Assembly (NCBI RefSeq): GCF_002196855.1
Contig: NZ_NIPW01000025.1
Span: 1-64,000, forward strand
Source: Haematobacter genomosp. 1
Lineage (GTDB): Bacteria > Pseudomonadota > Alphaproteobacteria > Rhodobacterales > Rhodobacteraceae
Reading direction: 5' to 3'
Length of the DNA: 64,000 bases
Of this stretch, positions 38,295 to 48,252 are shown in pieces. The notes under the pieces are model-generated. The model searched no databases, was not told the DNA's origin, and worked only from the letters and a program-made list of their open reading frames with translations. Position numbers and translations under genes: made by a program. Numbering within the stretch: the first letter of the stretch is position 1; every line of letters starts with the position of its first letter.

Positions 38295-39863
38295 ATGCCG
38301 TATCGGAAGTTCATGCCGCAGCTCGCCCGCCCCGTGCTTAGCGCGGCGGCGATCCTCATGGCAACCACGCTCGCCGCGCGGGCCGATCTGACCCCGGCAG
38401 GGTTGTGGCAGGACTGGCAAGCGCAGGCGAATGCCGCGGGGCAGGAACTCTCGGCCGGAAATACGGCGGAAGCGGGCGGGACGCTCACGCTCACGGATGT
38501 CGCCTTCAGCGCGATGCACGGGTCGGACCGGATCAGCGGCACCATCCCGCAGATCGCCCTGACCGGCGCGGGCGGCGCCGTCGATGTCACCTTCAGCCCC
38601 GAATATCCCGTTCTGGTGGAGAGCACCCTCCCCCCCGATCCCGAGGCGCTTGCCGACGGGGAGGAGGAGGCCGTGCCGACGCGGATGACGCTCCTCATCA
38701 GCCATCCCGGCCTCGCTCTTCATGCGACGGGCCAGCCGGAGGATGTCACCTACCAGATGGCCATGCCGAACCTCACCGCCACGCTGGAGGAGATGGAGAG
38801 CGGCGAGACGGTGGACGGATCGCTCGCCCTTCAGATGACGGCGAGCGGTGTCACCGGCACCTACCGCTTCACCGGCGCGGCCAACACGGAGCGTGAGATC
38901 GACACCCGGACGCAGGTGGAGGCTGCGGGGCTCACCCTTTCCCAGAGCGGGCCGGAGGGGGAGGAGGCGATGACCGACGGCCCCGGCGGCAGCTATCAGA
39001 TGGTTCTGTCCGCCCAATCGGTCGAAACCCGGTCCACCGGGGCGCTGCCGGTGATCGCCGGGGGCGCGACCTTCGCCGACCTGATCCGCCTTTCCGCCAG
39101 CGGAACGCTGAGCCACGGGCCGGTGAGCCTGACGCTCACCGAGACCGACCCGGAGGGCCAGCCGCGGATCGTGGAGGCGACAGCCGAGCGCGGCAGCGCG
39201 GATTACGCGCTCACCCACGGGCAGGTCGCCTACAAGGGGGAGACGGAGGCCGGGCGGTTGAGCGTCAGCGGCGGGCCGGAAGCGCCCCCGATGTCGCTCA
39301 CCGCGGATCGTGCGAATTTCGACGCGGCCTTTCCCGCGCGGGTCGCGGAGACCGCCGAACCCTTCCGCTTCATGAGCAGGCTGGAGGGGGTGCGCGCAGA
39401 CGACCTGCTGTGGCAACAGGTCGATCCCACCGGCATTCTGCCGCGCGACCCGGCGCTGGTCTCGCTCGCGCTCTCGGGCACGATGCGCTGGCTGGCCGAC
39501 CCGTCGGCCATGGCCGAGGCGCCCTATCAGTTCGAGACGGTGAATATTGACGATCTGGACATCTCCGCCATCGGCGCGGGGGTGAAGGGGCGCGGCAGCT
39601 TCACCATCGACAACAGCGACCTGACAACATGGGACGGCCTGCCGAAACCCGTGGGCGGGCTGGACCTGACGATCCGGGGCAGCGATCAGGCGGTGGACAG
39701 GCTCGTGCAGCTTGGCCTGCTCGCGCCCCAGCAGGCGATGGTCGCCAAGATGATGCTGCAGGGATTCTCCCGCCCCGGACCGGAGCCGGGCACGCTGACG
39801 ACCCGCATCGAGCTGACCCAGAGCGGGTCGGTCCGCGCCAATGGCAAGGGCCTGCTGCCCTGA
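38295..39863 (+). CDS. DUF2125 periplasmic protein
   Basis: The 522-aa product has a signal peptide (cleavage near LAARA, residue 30) and a long beta-rich body with repeated TLTLTDVAFSAM/GTLSHGPVSLTLTE-type strands, matching DUF2125 of alphaproteobacteria. The function is unknown. The fold is thought to resemble lipid-handling envelope proteins, which I cannot verify here. It is a single gene divergent from the SDR operon and precedes pmbA. Confidence 0.85.
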   Translation: MPYRKFMPQLARPVLSAAAILMATTLAARADLTPAGLWQDWQAQANAAGQELSAGNTAEAGGTLTLTDVAFSAMHGSDRISGTIPQIALTGAGGAVDVTFSPEYPVLVESTLPPDPEALADGEEEAVPTRMTLLISHPGLALHATGQPEDVTYQMAMPNLTATLEEMESGETVDGSLALQMTASGVTGTYRFTGAANTEREIDTRTQVEAAGLTLSQSGPEGEEAMTDGPGGSYQMVLSAQSVETRSTGALPVIAGGATFADLIRLSASGTLSHGPVSLTLTETDPEGQPRIVEATAERGSADYALTHGQVAYKGETEAGRLSVSGGPEAPPMSLTADRANFDAAFPARVAETAEPFRFMSRLEGVRADDLLWQQVDPTGILPRDPALVSLALSGTMRWLADPSAMAEAPYQFETVNIDDLDISAIGAGVKGRGSFTIDNSDLTTWDGLPKPVGGLDLTIRGSDQAVDRLVQLGLLAPQQAMVAKMMLQGFSRPGPEPGTLTTRIELTQSGSVRANGKGLLP

Positions 39864-39923
39864 GCGCGCTTGCCCTCGCGCCGGGGGTGGCCTACCTCAG
39901 AACGGTAATGGAGGCCCGAAAGA

Positions 39924-41264
39924 ATGGCGGATCTTGAGAAACTGACCGTGGCGGTGCTGGACGCGGCCCGCCGCGCAGGGGCGGAGGCGGCGGATGCCCT
40001 CGCCGTGGACGGCTCCAGCGTGGAGGTGGATGTCCGTCACGGGCGGCTGGAGCAGGCGTCCCGCTCCGACGGGGTGGAGATCGGTCTCCGCGTGCTGATC
40101 GGCAAGCGGCAGGCCTGCGTCTCCGCCTCCGACGTCAGCGCGCGCACGCTGGACGAGATCGCCGAACGCGCCGTCGCCATGGCGCGCGCCGCGCCGGAGG
40201 ATCGCTGGGTCGGCCTCGCGGAGCCCGGGCAACTGGCGCGGGACTGGGACACGGCGGCGCTGGAACTTTCGGCGGAGGAGGAACCACCTACGCCCGCCGA
40301 TCTTGAAAGCCGCGCGCGGGAGGCGGAGGCCGCAGCGCTCTCGCACACCGGTATCGAACAGGCGGAAAGCTCTGCCACGGCGGGGGTGCGCCGCATCCAT
40401 CTCGCCACGAGCAACGGGTTCTCGGGGGGCTATGTGCGGTCCTGGCATTCCCTCTCCTGCCTCGCCATCACCGGGACGGGCACCGGCATGGAGCGGGATT
40501 ACTATGCCGACAGCCGCGTCCGACTGGCCGACATGGACAGCGCCGAAACCGTGGGCCGCATCGCGGCGGAACGAACGCTCGGCCGCGCCGGCGCGCGGAA
40601 GCCGGCGACGGGCATGTTCCCGGTGCTGTTCGACGAGCGGATCTCGAGTTCGCTCATCGGGCACCTGCTGGAGGCGGTGAACGGCAGCGCCATCGCTCGC
40701 GGTTCTTCCTGGCTGCGCAACGCGCTGGGAGAGGTCGTGCTGCCGGAGGCGATGAGCCTTACCGAAGACCCGCTCCGCCCCGGCGTTTTCGGCTCCCGCC
40801 CCTTCGACGCGGAGGGTCTGCCCGCCCGCTCCCGCCAGATCGTGCGCGACGGGGTGCTGACGGGCTGGACGCTTGATCTCGCCACGGGGCGGCAGCTCGG
40901 CATGGAAAGCACGGGGAATGCCGTGCGCGGCACCAGCGCCCCCCCCTCTCCCGGCGTCACCAACGTCACGCTGAGCCAGGGGCAGGCCACGCGCGACGAG
41001 CTGCTTGCCGCCATGGGAACCGGGCTTCTGGTCACCTCCTTCATCGGGGCCACGATCAATCCCAATACGGGGGATTATTCGCGCGGCGCATCGGGATTCT
41101 GGGTGGAGGGCGGCCAGATCGCCTATCCGGTGAACGAATGCACCATCGCGGGAAACCTGCGCGACATGCTGGCGCGGATCGTTCCGGCCAATGACGCGCG
41201 CACTCACCTGTCCCGCGTGGTGCCGAGCCTTTTCGTCGGGGAAATGACGGTTGCCGGATCATGA
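39924..41264 (+). CDS. pmbA: TldD/PmbA-family metalloprotease subunit (TldE)
   Basis: PmbA/TldE partners TldD in a peptidase that unfolds and trims peptides, for example in microcin maturation. The 446-aa length and motifs (VEVDVRHGRLEQASRSDGVE, GNAVRGTSAPPSPGVTN, NPNTGDYSRGASGFWVEGG) match PmbA. The HExxxH metal site belongs to the TldD partner, not seen in this window. GAAAGA lies before the ATG. Its 3' end overlaps cysQ by 14 bases. Confidence 0.93.
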   Translation: MADLEKLTVAVLDAARRAGAEAADALAVDGSSVEVDVRHGRLEQASRSDGVEIGLRVLIGKRQACVSASDVSARTLDEIAERAVAMARAAPEDRWVGLAEPGQLARDWDTAALELSAEEEPPTPADLESRAREAEAAALSHTGIEQAESSATAGVRRIHLATSNGFSGGYVRSWHSLSCLAITGTGTGMERDYYADSRVRLADMDSAETVGRIAAERTLGRAGARKPATGMFPVLFDERISSSLIGHLLEAVNGSAIARGSSWLRNALGEVVLPEAMSLTEDPLRPGVFGSRPFDAEGLPARSRQIVRDGVLTGWTLDLATGRQLGMESTGNAVRGTSAPPSPGVTNVTLSQGQATRDELLAAMGTGLLVTSFIGATINPNTGDYSRGASGFWVEGGQIAYPVNECTIAGNLRDMLARIVPANDARTHLSRVVPSLFVGEMTVAGS

Positions 41265-42036
41265 CCTCGCCCTTCTGATCGACGCGGCGCAGCGGGCGGG
41301 GGAGATCTCCTCCCGCTACTGGCGCCGAGAGCCGGAGGCATGGGAGAAACCGGGCGGCGCGGGGCCGGTGACGGAGGCGGATCTCGCCGTCAACCGGATG
41401 CTTCGGGAGCAGCTGACCACGGCGCGGCCCGAGTATGGCTGGCTGTCGGAGGAAAGTGACGACAGCGAGGCTCGCCTTGGTGCACGTCGGGTGTTCATCG
41501 TGGATCCCATCGACGGCACACGCTCCTTCATGGCGGGAGAGCCGAGCTTTGCCCATTCCATCGCTGTGGCGGAGGAAGGGCGCGTGATCGCGGGCGTCGT
41601 GTATCTTCCACAGATGTCCGCGCTCTATACCGCCACAGCCGACGGACCGGCGGCGCTGAACGGCGTGCCCATCGGAGCCAGCGGGCGGACGGATCCGTCC
41701 GGTGGCACGATCCTCGCGACCCGGCCCGTGCTTCAATCCGGCATGTGGCGGGGCGGATTGATCCCGCCGATGCGGCAGGTATTCCGCGCCTCCATCGCCT
41801 TCCGCCTCTGCCTGATCGCGGAAGGGCGGTTCGACGCGCTGGTCGTGCTCCGCGACACCTGGGAATGGGATATGGCAGCGGGGGCCCTGATCGCCGCACG
41901 GGCGGGTGCCGTGGTGACGGACCGGCGCGGAGAGCAACCCCGGTTCAACCGGCGCGTCCCGCTGGTGCCGGGCATCGTCGCCGCCTCGCCCGAACTGCAG
42001 GGCAAGCTGCTGGACGGGCTGCTGCCCGATCCGTGA
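41251..42036 (+). CDS. cysQ: 3'(2'),5'-bisphosphate nucleotidase CysQ-like (inositol monophosphatase family)
   Basis: CysQ removes the 3'-phosphate of pAp, a by-product of sulfate assimilation. The 261-aa product has the metal site DPIDGTRSF (Asp85-Thr90) and WEWDMAAGALIA. Substrate choice within the IMPase superfamily cannot be fixed by eye, so inositol phosphatase is possible. The start is probably the TTG at 41251, inside the pmbA end, giving the usual N-terminus. It belongs to a conserved pmbA-cysQ-DUF4170-kdtA-lpxK order. Confidence 0.87.
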   Translation: MPDHDLALLIDAAQRAGEISSRYWRREPEAWEKPGGAGPVTEADLAVNRMLREQLTTARPEYGWLSEESDDSEARLGARRVFIVDPIDGTRSFMAGEPSFAHSIAVAEEGRVIAGVVYLPQMSALYTATADGPAALNGVPIGASGRTDPSGGTILATRPVLQSGMWRGGLIPPMRQVFRASIAFRLCLIAEGRFDALVVLRDTWEWDMAAGALIAARAGAVVTDRRGEQPRFNRRVPLVPGIVAASPELQGKLLDGLLPDP

Positions 42037-42109
42037 ACCAGCCTCCCTTGAGGCGCGCGGGCACATGTCGTAACTTCCGCCATCCTCAACAAGTCTGGAA
42101 GGACCGCCC

Positions 42110-42352
42110 ATGCAACGCCTGCATCTCGTGTTCGGGGGAGAGCTGAAAGATGTCTCCTCAACCGTTTTCAGCGATGTGAAGGCGATTGATATCGTCGGCA
42201 TCTTCCCGGACTACGCTTCCGCCTATTCGGCATGGAAATCGGCCGCACAGCGCACGGTGGACGAAGCCCAGACCCGCTACTTCATCGCGCATCTCCATCG
42301 CCTGCGCGATGAGGAGCGCGAAACGAGCACGACCGAGGAGCTCGGTGGCTGA
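42110..42352 (+). CDS. DUF4170 protein
   Basis: The 80-aa product begins MQRLHLVFGGELKDVSSTVF and contains IVGIFPDYASAYSAWKSAAQ, then RTVDEAQTRYFIAHLHRL, the DUF4170 signature. The function is unknown. In Rhodobacterales it sits before the Kdo-transferase gene. AAGGA precedes the ATG, and its last 8 bases overlap the next gene. Confidence 0.9.
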   Translation: MQRLHLVFGGELKDVSSTVFSDVKAIDIVGIFPDYASAYSAWKSAAQRTVDEAQTRYFIAHLHRLRDEERETSTTEELGG

Positions 42353-43631
42353 CCTCGGCGCACAGGCTTCACGGGCGGAAAACCTGCCTTCCGCCACGGC
42401 GGATGCGAAACCGATAGCTGCCGGGAAAACCGGCGGATCCTTTGCGCTGCGCACCTATCTGCGGATCGGGGCGGCCCCTCCGCCCGGCGCTTCCGACGCG
42501 GGGGCACTCCTTCCCGCACGGCCTGAGGGGACTGTCCTGTGGTTCCATCTGGCCTCCGCCGGCCATCGGGCCGCGGCGGATGAGCTTGTCCGCCGCCTCC
42601 GCCGCGTTCGTCCTGCCGCTCAGGTGGTGATGACGGGCGAGGAGACCGGCACGGCGAGCCCCCAGACGGAGGCCGCGGCCTCCCGGTTTCTGGAACACTG
42701 GCAGCCCGGGCTGATCGTTCTCGTCGGCGGAGAGCTGGTGCCCGCGGTGATCGATGCCGGCCATCGCCGCGGAACCCCGATCATCGTTATCGACGGGGTG
42801 AGCGCGCCGGCCCGGGGCGGCTGGCGCTGGTGGCCCGGCGTTTCCCGCGCGATGCTGCGTCGGATTTCCAGGATACTGGTGCAGGACGAAGCCGCGCTCC
42901 GGCACTGGCGGCGCATGGGCGCGCGCCCTGAGCAGGTGGAAATCTCGGGCCGTCTGGAGGAGGGGCATGGCGCGCTCCCCTGCACCGAGGCGGAGCGTGA
43001 CGATCTCGCCAATATGCTCCGCGCGCGTCCCGTCTGGCTCGCCGTGGGCCTGCCCGAGGCGGAGGAGGCCGTGGCCATCGCCGCGCACCGTGCGGCTCTG
43101 GGGTTGCGGCACCGCCTCATGATGATCGTGGTTCCCGAAGACCCGGAAAACGGCCCCTCCCTTGCCCGTCGCCTTCAGGACGACGGTTGGGACGTGGCGC
43201 TCCGCTCGCGGGAGGAGGAGCCGGTGGAGGCAGAGCAGATCTATATCGCGGATACGGAGGGGGAGCTTGGCCTGTGGTATCGCCTTGCTCCCGTGACCTA
43301 TTTCGGCGGCACGCTTTCGGGCAAGGGCACGCCGCGGCATCCGTACGAGGCCGCTGCGCTCGGCTCCGCCATCCTGCACGGACCAAAGACCGGCCCCCAT
43401 ACGGCAGCCTATGCCCGGCTGGGGCGCGGAGGCGCGGCGCGGGTGCTGCGGGGGGCGCCGGAATTCGGCAGCGCGCTCAGCGAGTTGCTGGCTCCCGACC
43501 GGGCGGCGCAGATGGCCCACAACGCGTGGGAAGTGACGTCCAGCGGCGCCGAGGTCACTGATCGGGTCGTGGAGCTTCTGCTCCGCGCGCTTGATGAGGC
43601 CGCGGCGGCTAAGATCGGCGGGGCGGGTTGA
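42345..43631 (+). CDS. Divergent Kdo-transferase-like protein (WaaA/KdtA family)
   Basis: By context (DUF4170 before, lpxK after) and C-terminal similarity ([40 protein letters not shown]) this is a WaaA/KdtA-type glycosyltransferase, predicted to add Kdo to lipid IVA. The 428-aa N-terminal half is unusual: the canonical SVGE motif reads SAGH (residues 71-74), and the GxxxER segment carrying the catalytic Glu is not recognisable. The membrane anchor is also weak. It may be a lineage-specific variant or a non-catalytic paralogue. The start is GTG. Confidence 0.75.
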   Translation: MADLGAQASRAENLPSATADAKPIAAGKTGGSFALRTYLRIGAAPPPGASDAGALLPARPEGTVLWFHLASAGHRAAADELVRRLRRVRPAAQVVMTGEETGTASPQTEAAASRFLEHWQPGLIVLVGGELVPAVIDAGHRRGTPIIVIDGVSAPARGGWRWWPGVSRAMLRRISRILVQDEAALRHWRRMGARPEQVEISGRLEEGHGALPCTEAERDDLANMLRARPVWLAVGLPEAEEAVAIAAHRAALGLRHRLMMIVVPEDPENGPSLARRLQDDGWDVALRSREEEPVEAEQIYIADTEGELGLWYRLAPVTYFGGTLSGKGTPRHPYEAAALGSAILHGPKTGPHTAAYARLGRGGAARVLRGAPEFGSALSELLAPDRAAQMAHNAWEVTSSGAEVTDRVVELLLRALDEAAAAKIGGAG

Positions 43632-44623
43632 TGCAGGCACCGAGGTTCTGGTTCACTGCACCGGATCGGCCGGACTGGCGTGCGCGGCTCCTTGGCCCAC
43701 TGGGCTGCATCTACGCCTCCGCCACTGCGCGGCGTGTCGCGCGCGCGCCCGAGCTTCAACCGGATGTCCCGGTGATCTGCGTGGGCAATATCAACGCGGG
43801 CGGCACGGGAAAGACGCCGACCGTCATCGCGCTTCTCCAACGTCTGGCGGAGCGCGGCGTAACGGCGGGCGTGGTCTCTCGCGGTTATGGCGGCAGGCTT
43901 CCCGGCCCGGTCCGGGTCGATCCCACCCGCCACCGGGCGGAGGAGGTGGGTGACGAACCTCTGCTGCTCGCCGCCTTCGGGCCGGTCTGGGTGGCGCGCG
44001 ACAGAGCGGCAGGGGTAAGGGCGGCCATCGAGGGCGGAATGAAAGCCGTGCTGCTGGACGACGGATTGCAGAACCCTGCCGTTGCCAAGTCCCTCTCCCT
44101 CGTGGTCGCCGATGCGGCGACGGGGTTTGGCAATGGCCGCGTCCTGCCCGCCGGGCCGCTGCGGGAGCCGGTGGCGAAGGGACTGAAGCGGGCGGACCTG
44201 CTTCTGACGATCGGCGATGCCGCTGCGCAGGCACGATTCGATGGCCAATGGGGGGCGGACATCCCGATGCCCCGGCTGCGCGGTGCGCTGATCCCGCTTC
44301 AGACCGGGATGGACTGGGCGGGGCTTCGCGTTCTGGCCTTTGCGGGGATCGGACGTCCCGAAAAGTTCTTCGCCACGCTGCGCTCGCTTGGCGCAGAGAT
44401 CGTGCGGGCGGAGGCTCTGCCGGATCATGCGGCCTTTTCAGCCCCGCTGCTCAACCGGCTTGCGGCAGATGCGCGGACAGGGGCGTTGCAGCTCGTCACG
44501 ACGGAAAAGGACGCGGCGCGGTTGCCCGCCTCCTTCCGCTCCAGCGTGCTCACCCTGCCCGTTCGCCTTGTACTGGAGGACTGGGGGCCGCTGGATGCGG
44601 CCCTCGATCGGATCGGCCTTTAG
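43631..44623 (+). CDS. lpxK: Tetraacyldisaccharide 4'-kinase
   Basis: LpxK phosphorylates the 4' position of the lipid A disaccharide at the inner membrane. The 330-aa product has the P-loop [14 protein letters not shown] (about residues 52-65), SRGYGG, and DDGLQNPAV with the catalytic Asp pair. The ATG overlaps the upstream stop (TGATG). The stop codon is followed at once by an inverted-repeat array. Confidence 0.95.
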   Translation: MQAPRFWFTAPDRPDWRARLLGPLGCIYASATARRVARAPELQPDVPVICVGNINAGGTGKTPTVIALLQRLAERGVTAGVVSRGYGGRLPGPVRVDPTRHRAEEVGDEPLLLAAFGPVWVARDRAAGVRAAIEGGMKAVLLDDGLQNPAVAKSLSLVVADAATGFGNGRVLPAGPLREPVAKGLKRADLLLTIGDAAAQARFDGQWGADIPMPRLRGALIPLQTGMDWAGLRVLAFAGIGRPEKFFATLRSLGAEIVRAEALPDHAAFSAPLLNRLAADARTGALQLVTTEKDAARLPASFRSSVLTLPVRLVLEDWGPLDAALDRIGL

Positions 44624-45085
44624 CAGGCTGCGGAAAAGTCCGAACGGTCATGCCTATGTGTCGGAAATCGGAAAATCGGTCCGGAAACGCCCGGAAGTAT
44701 AAAGATTTCCGGCTGGACTTCGTCGGATTGCGAACGATTTCCACTCCAACACAGGCCAAAAAACCTTTTTCAGCAGCCTGTTAGCGGGCCGCTGGAAAAA
44801 GTCGTGGGCCTCCCCGGCCATGCGCCGAAAACCAGAAAAGCGGTCCAGTCACGAGCCGAAACCTGCGGTTTCCGGGGAGATCTTCACCCATGTAGGGAAG
44901 CTCTCCACCCCGGAGCAACCTCGGAATACTGTTTCAGCACCCTGTTGAACGGCTGCTGAAACAAGCCTTCAGATCTGTACCGGAGCGAAAACCGTTTCAT
45001 GATCTGACACATTCCGGGTCATTCCCGGGCAGATTTCCTGATTTTCAGAGCAAGTATCAGACTTCAGAGTTCATTCAGCAGCCTG
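44624..45085. repeat. Tandem array of three diverged units with inverted-repeat ends
   Basis: The stretch between the lpxK and malY stop codons is filled by three units: 44624-44780, 44785-44944 and about 44949-45085. Each begins with a version of CAGGCTGCTGAAAAAG and ends with its complement. In unit 1, CAGGCTGCGGAAAAG faces CTTTTTCAGCAGCCTG. Units 1 and 2 also share internal sequence (GGAAAATCGGTCC / AGAAAAGCGGTCC). No open frame is present. The terminal repeats resemble insertion-sequence or MITE ends, and each unit could fold into a long stem. Confidence 0.75.
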
Positions 45086-45089
45086 TCAG

Positions 45090-46274
45090 CTACTGGATAT
45101 CGGCAAAGACGCGGCGGAGACGGTCCACAGCCTCCTCCACCCGGCTGCGCGGCGTGGCGAGGTTGAAGCGGAGGAAGCCGTCCCCGCCCCGCCCGAAGGT
45201 GGTGCCGTGATTGGCCGCGATACCCGCCTCTCCCTCCACCCGCCGCAGCACTTCGGCCTCGCTCATGCCAAGACCGGTGAAATCCACCCAAGCAAGATAG
45301 GTCGCCTCCAGCGGCATGGAGAAAAGCCCCGGAATGGCCGAAAGGCCTTCATCGAAAAGCCGGCGGTTGCCGTCGAGATAGGTCATCAGATCATCCACCC
45401 AGGCCGCGCCCTCGGGTGAATAGGCGGCGGTGGCCATGTGCAGACCGAAGCTGTTGGGCGAGATCCCCATCGCGCCCAGCGTCGCCTGAAACTGCTTGCG
45501 CAGATGCGGGTCGGGGATGATCACATTGCCGGTATGGGCGCCGGCGATGTTGAAGGTCTTGGTCGTAGCGGTCATCATCACCAGACGGTCGAGGATGTCC
45601 GGCGCGGCCAGCGGCATGGCCGTATGCTTCTGCCCCGGATAGACCAGATCGTGGTGGATTTCGTCCGAGACGAGGATCAGGCCGTGCCGCTTGGCGAAAT
45701 CGGCAAAGCCGCGCAACTCCTCCACCGTCCAGACACGACCGCCCGGATTGTGCGGCGAACACAGGATCATCATCTTTTCCCGCCCGGTCATCCTTGCATC
45801 CGCAGCGGCGAAATCGGGCACGTAACGGCCGTCGTCCAGCGCCAGGGGGCATTCCACCACCTCTCTCCCGGCGGCGCGGATGACGCGGGCAAAGGCGTGG
45901 TACACCGGCGTGAACAGCACGACACCATCGCCCGGTTCCGTCCATGTCTGCACGCAGAGACCCGTGGCGTTCACCAACCCGTGCGTGGTCATGATGGCCT
46001 CGGGCGCGACATCCCAGTGGTGCCGTTCGGCCATCCACCAGCGGATCGCCTCAAGATAAGCCCCGTCATCGCCGAAATAGCCATAGACACCGTGCCGCGC
46101 CATGCTTTCGATCGCCCGCTGCACCGCTTCGGGAGGACGGAAATCCATGTCCGCCACCCACATCGCGATGCCGCTGTCGGCAGGCACCCCGTAGTTCCGG
46201 CTCATCATGTCCCACTTTGAGGAATGCGTGCCGCGGCGGTCGATTACCTCATCGAAATCGGGAGCAGAGGTCAT
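45090..46274 (-). CDS. MalY/PatB-family PLP C-S lyase (aminotransferase fold)
   Basis: The 394-aa fold-type I PLP enzyme has VADMDFRPPEAV, the PHNPGGRVW motif, SDEIHHDLVYPGQKHTA and the PLP lysine in TATTKTFNIAGAHTGN. These define the MalY/PatB branch, mostly cystathionine or cysteine-S-conjugate beta-lyases that release thiol, pyruvate and ammonia. The stop codon lies 5 bases from the inverted-repeat array. Neighbouring sulfonate/taurine-type transport genes suggest organosulfur metabolism. Confidence 0.9.
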   Translation of the reverse strand: MTSAPDFDEVIDRRGTHSSKWDMMSRNYGVPADSGIAMWVADMDFRPPEAVQRAIESMARHGVYGYFGDDGAYLEAIRWWMAERHHWDVAPEAIMTTHGLVNATGLCVQTWTEPGDGVVLFTPVYHAFARVIRAAGREVVECPLALDDGRYVPDFAAADARMTGREKMMILCSPHNPGGRVWTVEELRGFADFAKRHGLILVSDEIHHDLVYPGQKHTAMPLAAPDILDRLVMMTATTKTFNIAGAHTGNVIIPDPHLRKQFQATLGAMGISPNSFGLHMATAAYSPEGAAWVDDLMTYLDGNRRLFDEGLSAIPGLFSMPLEATYLAWVDFTGLGMSEAEVLRRVEGEAGIAANHGTTFGRGGDGFLRFNLATPRSRVEEAVDRLRRVFADIQ

Positions 46275-46433
46275 GGGTATCTCCTTTTCTGGGCCGAAGC
46301 CTTATCTCCGGGGTTTCGGGGTGCAACCCCCTATCCTTGGCGGTGAAAGAGAAAGTGGTGGCGAATTTCTGCGGCATCCCCATATTTGCCGATACATGCG
46401 CCACCGAGCCGCCCGCTGATCAAGGAGCAAGCC

Positions 46434-47363
46434 ATGGCCGATACGATCTTTGCCAGCGCCCGCGCCGAAGACCCGCTGGCCTCGCTTTCCGCCGCACCGG
46501 AGGGTGCGCTTGCGATCATCACCCATGTGGAGGGGCCGTCCTATCGGCCCGTCGGCGCGATGATGGCCGTGTTGCCGGGGGGCGGGCGCATAGGGATGCT
46601 GTCCTCGGGCTGCATCGACGGTGATGTGGCACTTCACGCTGCCGAAGCCCTGACGGATGGCGCTCCGCGCAGGTTGCGTTATGGCGCAGGCTCGCCCTTC
46701 ATGGACATAGAGCTGCCCTGCGGAGGCGGGCTGGACATCCTGATCCTGCCCCGCCCCGACCAGGCGGTTCTTGCCAGAGCGGTGGCGGCGCGGGAGGCGC
46801 GCAAAACGATCTCTCTCGTGGTCGAGCCCGACGGACGCCTTTTGGAAGAGCCCGCGGGCAGGGCGGCGACCGGGCTTGAGGGCGACCGATTCCACCTGTC
46901 CCTTACGCCTGATCTACGGTTTCTCGTATTCGGCCGGGGGCCGGAGGCCGCCACCTTCGCGGCCTTCGTGCGAAGTGCAGGCTGGCCCATCGAGGCGTTT
47001 TCTCCGGACCCCGAGAGCCTCCTCGGCTCCGGCGCCGTCGTGACCGCCCTTCCGCGCCCGATCATGCCCGATGTCGCGGTCGATCCGTGGACGGCAATCG
47101 TCCTGTTCTTCCACGATCACGATTGGGAGCCGGAGATCCTGAAGGGTGCGCTGACGACGACCGCCTTCTATATCGGCGCCCTCGGCAGCCAGCGGGCACG
47201 CCGCGTGCGATCGGCACGGATGCGCGAACTGGGGGTGAGCGAGGCGGATATTGCCCGGGCACGCGGCCCGGTCGGTCTCATCCCTTCCGCGCGCGATCCC
47301 CGGACGCTGGCTGCGTCCGTTCTGGCGGAGGTGCTGGGAGAGGCGCAACGCATCCCTCTCTGA
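46434..47363 (+). CDS. XdhC/CoxF-family protein
   Basis: XdhC-type proteins bind molybdenum cofactor and help sulfurylate and insert it into xanthine-dehydrogenase-family enzymes. The 309-aa product has the N-terminal XdhC/CoxI domain (LAIITHVEGPSYRPVGAMMA, MLSSGCIDGDVALHAAEAL) and the C-terminal Rossmann domain (LVFGRGPEAATFAAFVRSAG, AFYIGALGSQRARRVR). No molybdo-hydroxylase is encoded in this window, so its client is elsewhere. AAGGAG precedes the ATG. Confidence 0.9.
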   Translation: MADTIFASARAEDPLASLSAAPEGALAIITHVEGPSYRPVGAMMAVLPGGGRIGMLSSGCIDGDVALHAAEALTDGAPRRLRYGAGSPFMDIELPCGGGLDILILPRPDQAVLARAVAAREARKTISLVVEPDGRLLEEPAGRAATGLEGDRFHLSLTPDLRFLVFGRGPEAATFAAFVRSAGWPIEAFSPDPESLLGSGAVVTALPRPIMPDVAVDPWTAIVLFFHDHDWEPEILKGALTTTAFYIGALGSQRARRVRSARMRELGVSEADIARARGPVGLIPSARDPRTLAASVLAEVLGEAQRIPL

Positions 47364-47415
47364 ACCCGTCTTTCGACGGGCACCGTCCATGCCACGCGGC
47401 AGGAGCCCGACCCCG

Positions 47416-48252
47416 CTACTCCGCAAGGCGGCCGTAGAAATCCGACGCCGGATCCGTCAGCACCATGCTGCGCAGCCGTTCCCATAGATAGCGGCGAAGT
47501 GTGCCGAATTCCGGCTCTCCCCGTGGATCGCGCCGCCAGCGCGGGCGGGGGAACGGAACATCGATGACCTCTGCCACCCGCCCCGGTCGCGGCGACAGCA
47601 GCACCACCCTGTCGCCCACCAACAGCGCCTCATCCACGCTATGTGTGACAAAGAGGATCGCAGGGCCATGCGCCGCGCTTTCCGTCAGGCGCATCGTCTC
47701 CGCCTGCATGAGCTCACGTGACTGGGCATCGAGGCTGGCGAAAGGCTCATCCATCAGCAAAAGCCCCGGCTCGCGCGCCAAAGCCCGCGCCAGCGCGGTG
47801 CGTTGGCGCATGCCGCCGGAAAGCTGTGCCGGATAGGCGTCGGCGAACCGGGTCAGTCCGACGAGATCAACATAACGCCGAACGCGCTCTGCACGCAGCA
47901 CCTCGGGCAGGTCGGGAAGCGCGAAGGCCACGTTTCCCGCGACGGTCTTCCACGGCAGAAGGCGGAAGGACTGAAAGACGATCGCGCTTTCAACGCCCGG
48001 TACCGGACGCTTCCCCCGGACTAGCACCCTCCCGCCCGTGGGCCGCACCAGTCCGGCGGCGATGCGCAGCAGCGTGGTCTTGCCGCAGCCCGAGGGGCCA
48101 AGCAGGACGACCGTCTCCCCCTGCCGGGCCGTGAGGTTGATGTCAGACAAGGCCGCCGCGGGCGAGCCCGCGAAACTGTGCGACACATGCTCAAAGGCAA
48201 GGTAGGGATCGGCACTCGTCATCGGCAGGCGATCATCTGCGGGAGCCATCAT
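47416..48252 (-). CDS. ABC importer ATPase, sulfonate/taurine/nitrate type
   Basis: The 278-aa ATPase has Walker A GPSGCGKTT, Q-loop FQSFRLLPWKTV, signature LSGGMRQRTALARAL and Walker B LLMDEPFASLDAQ. The wording is of the SsuB/TauB/NrtD class. Its ATG overlaps the stop of the binding-protein gene. It is the last gene of permease, binding protein, ATPase. Substrate remains open. Confidence 0.92.
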   Translation of the reverse strand: MMAPADDRLPMTSADPYLAFEHVSHSFAGSPAAALSDINLTARQGETVVLLGPSGCGKTTLLRIAAGLVRPTGGRVLVRGKRPVPGVESAIVFQSFRLLPWKTVAGNVAFALPDLPEVLRAERVRRYVDLVGLTRFADAYPAQLSGGMRQRTALARALAREPGLLLMDEPFASLDAQSRELMQAETMRLTESAAHGPAILFVTHSVDEALLVGDRVVLLSPRPGRVAEVIDVPFPRPRWRRDPRGEPEFGTLRRYLWERLRSMVLTDPASDFYGRLAE

